Source: Mesorhizobium sp. M9A.F.Ca.ET.002.03.1.2 (GTDB taxonomy: Bacteria; Pseudomonadota; Alphaproteobacteria; Rhizobiales; Rhizobiaceae). Taken from it: a stretch of DNA of 64,000 nt. Of this stretch, positions 62,439 to 64,000 are shown piece by piece (the stretch's first letter is position 1; each line of letters begins with the position of its first letter). The DNA lies in assembly GCF_003952365.1 (NCBI RefSeq), contig NZ_CP034443.1:3651001-3715000 (forward strand), written 5' to 3'. A model generated the notes under the pieces. That model was given only the letters and a program-made list of their open reading frames with translations. It did no database searches and was not told the origin of the DNA. The position numbers were made by a program, and so were the translations under genes.

Positions 62439-64000
62439 ATGGAACAGCGCCGGTCGTCGCAGAGCTTCAAACGCAAGGAACTGGTCGGCAAGCTGAATCC
62501 CGTCTGTTTGCGCGCCTTCAAGGCTGCGGCCGACACCGCCAAACTGCGCGGCAATCCCTACGTCGAGCTCGTTCATTTCGTCGAACAACTGGTGCTTTCC
62601 GAGCGCTCTGATGTTCAACTGATACTGGCAGACGCCGGGGTGGATGCGAGCAGGCTGACGGCCGATATGACCCGCGCCGTCGACAAGCTGCCTTATGGCG
62701 CCACTTCGATCGAGGAATTTTCCGATCACATCTTTCACGCCATCCAGGAGGCCTGGAGCCTGGCGGGGCTGGAATTCAGCGTCGAGGAAGTCCGCAGTGC
62801 GCATATTCTGCTCGCATGCCTGAAGACGCCGGTGCTGGAAGGCCTGCTGTCAAAGATCAGCGGCGAATTCGACAAGATCGATGCGGACGCGGTTATCGCG
62901 CGGTTCGCTGATGTGGTGGAGGGCTCACTCGAAGCTGGTGCCTCGACTGCGGTTCCCTCCGCCGAACCGTCGCGGCGGGCTCCGGGCGGGGATTCGGCGC
63001 TGGCCAAGTATGCGACCGACCTGACCCAACGCGCCCGCGACGGCAAGATCGATCCGGTCGTCGGGCGCGATCCGGAGATCAGGCAGATCGTCGATATCCT
63101 GATGCGACGCCGGCAAAACAACCCGATCCTGACCGGCGAGGCGGGGGTCGGCAAGACCGCCGTCGTCGAGGGCTTTGCCTTGCGCATCGCCGAGGGCGAC
63201 GTGCCGCCCACGCTGCAGGGCGTCAGCGTGCGCATGCTCGATGTCGGTTTGATGCAGGCAGGCGCAAGCGTGAAGGGTGAATTCGAGAAAAGGCTGAAGG
63301 CGGTCATCGATGAGGTTCAATCCTCCGAAACGCCGGTCATCCTCTTCATTGACGAAGCTCACACCTTGATCGGCGCCGGCGGCGCGGCTGGCACCGGTGA
63401 CGCGGCCAATCTGCTGAAGCCGGCGCTGGCGCGCGGCGAGCTTCGCACGATCGCCGCAACGACCTGGGCCGAATACAAGCAGCACATCGAGAAAGACCCT
63501 GCGCTGACTCGCCGTTTCCAGGTGGTCAAGATAGACGAGCCGTCGGAAGCGGTCGCCGTTCTCATGCTGCGTGGTGTGGCCGGTATCCTCGAGCAGCATC
63601 ACAAGGTGCAGATACTCGATGAGGCGATCGAGGCGGCGGTCAGCCTGTCCCATCGCTACATCCCGGCGCGGCAACTGCCGGACAAGGCCGTGAGCCTTCT
63701 CGACACCGCCTGTGCCCGTGTCGCCATTTCGCAGCATGCCACCCCGGCCGAGGTGGAGGATATCATGCGCCGCCGCCAGGCGCTGGAGGTCGAGCGCGGC
63801 ATCATCGGCCGCGAGGCAGCGATCGGCATCGACGTGGCCGACCGGCAGGCTCGGGTCGAAACAGGGCTCGCCGAGACCGAACTCACGCTTACCACCGCGC
63901 AGGAACGTTGGGATCGGGAAAAGGCGCTGGTTGGCGAGATACTCGAATTGCGCGCCAGACTGCGCGGCGAGGGTGTGTCGCTCGATGCTGTGGAGACCCC
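62439..64000 (+). CDS. clpV: T6SS sheath-recycling ATPase ClpV (TssH), partial
   Basis: The first 520 codons of a Clp/Hsp100 ATPase are present; the 3' part is outside the window. The N-domain starts [20 protein letters not shown]. The first AAA domain has Walker A GEAGVGKT near 233-240 and [15 protein letters not shown] near 302. The last visible part enters the coiled middle domain. ClpV extracts and recycles contracted TssB/TssC sheaths. AGGAG eight bases before the ATG supports the start. It is divergent from tssA, so the T6SS core continues beyond this window. Confidence 0.93.
   Translation, partial: MEQRRSSQSFKRKELVGKLNPVCLRAFKAAADTAKLRGNPYVELVHFVEQLVLSERSDVQLILADAGVDASRLTADMTRAVDKLPYGATSIEEFSDHIFHAIQEAWSLAGLEFSVEEVRSAHILLACLKTPVLEGLLSKISGEFDKIDADAVIARFADVVEGSLEAGASTAVPSAEPSRRAPGGDSALAKYATDLTQRARDGKIDPVVGRDPEIRQIVDILMRRRQNNPILTGEAGVGKTAVVEGFALRIAEGDVPPTLQGVSVRMLDVGLMQAGASVKGEFEKRLKAVIDEVQSSETPVILFIDEAHTLIGAGGAAGTGDAANLLKPALARGELRTIAATTWAEYKQHIEKDPALTRRFQVVKIDEPSEAVAVLMLRGVAGILEQHHKVQILDEAIEAAVSLSHRYIPARQLPDKAVSLLDTACARVAISQHATPAEVEDIMRRRQALEVERGIIGREAAIGIDVADRQARVETGLAETELTLTTAQERWDREKALVGEILELRARLRGEGVSLDAVET

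Noticed and set aside
1..64000. CRISPR arrays, tRNA/rRNA genes, insertion sequences, prophage genes
   Set aside because: No regularly spaced repeats, cloverleaf sequences, transposase motifs or phage structural genes were seen; the phage-like genes are all T6SS parts.

Overview
The window looks like chromosome of an alphaproteobacterium of the order Rhizobiales, most like Mesorhizobium/Phyllobacteriaceae. This is inferred from the high GC content, the protein styles, a DUF1127 gene, a hairpin repeat of a type common in this group, and a rhizobial type VI secretion system (T6SS). No tRNA, rRNA, insertion sequence or CRISPR array was seen.

Layout. (1) Bases 1-7690 hold one plus-strand operon: a CUT2-type sugar ABC transporter (binding protein, double ATPase, two permeases), a D-tagatose-3-epimerase-type enzyme, an FGGY sugar kinase and an L-fuculose-1-phosphate-aldolase-type enzyme. 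The gene set reads as uptake, C3 epimerisation, phosphorylation and aldol cleavage of an unidentified ketose. (2) Bases 7691-19000 are mixed: a decayed alpha/beta-hydrolase remnant, a cysteine-synthase/glutaredoxin fusion, a hairpin repeat, a 1578-residue regulator (SARP-like, hydrolase, cyclase-like, AAA ATPase and TPR parts), a hydrolase with a 58-residue DUF1127 gene, a flavin monooxygenase, an OsmC protein and a 51-residue small ORF. (3) Bases 19001-64000 hold a complete T6SS with accessory genes.

T6SS. The main minus-strand run starts at tssA (62105) and continues through tssB, C, hcp, E, F, G, tagH, tssJ, K, L, M and tagF. It then passes into a cargo module: DUF2169 adaptor, inactive ketoacyl-synthase-like protein, DUF4150 PAAR-like spike tip, small putative toxin, two related putative immunity proteins, a DUF6484 protein and a TIGR02270 protein. 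clpV (tssH) runs divergently from tssA and is cut by the window end. vgrG and a second TIGR02270 gene are on the plus strand. A second minus-strand run from 36111 carries a second tagH, a second tssL-OmpA, a second tssM, a PP2C phosphatase, a Ser/Thr kinase, a DUF1036 protein and a membrane-anchored M23 peptidase/lytic transglycosylase. Next to it lie an OmpA protein, a lipoprotein and a caspase-Sel1 protein. All thirteen Tss families plus a PAAR-like protein are present.

Most notable points: two membrane-complex gene sets (TagH/TssL/TssM) with only one TssJ; a kinase whose membrane and periplasmic half lies in another reading frame behind a G6 tract; a compact toxin/immunity module of lower GC with three copies of one putative immunity domain; a ketoacyl-synthase-like T6SS protein with His at the position of the catalytic Cys; and a caspase plus peptidoglycan-hydrolase gene group beside the T6SS. 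Functions of the cargo genes are inference from context.
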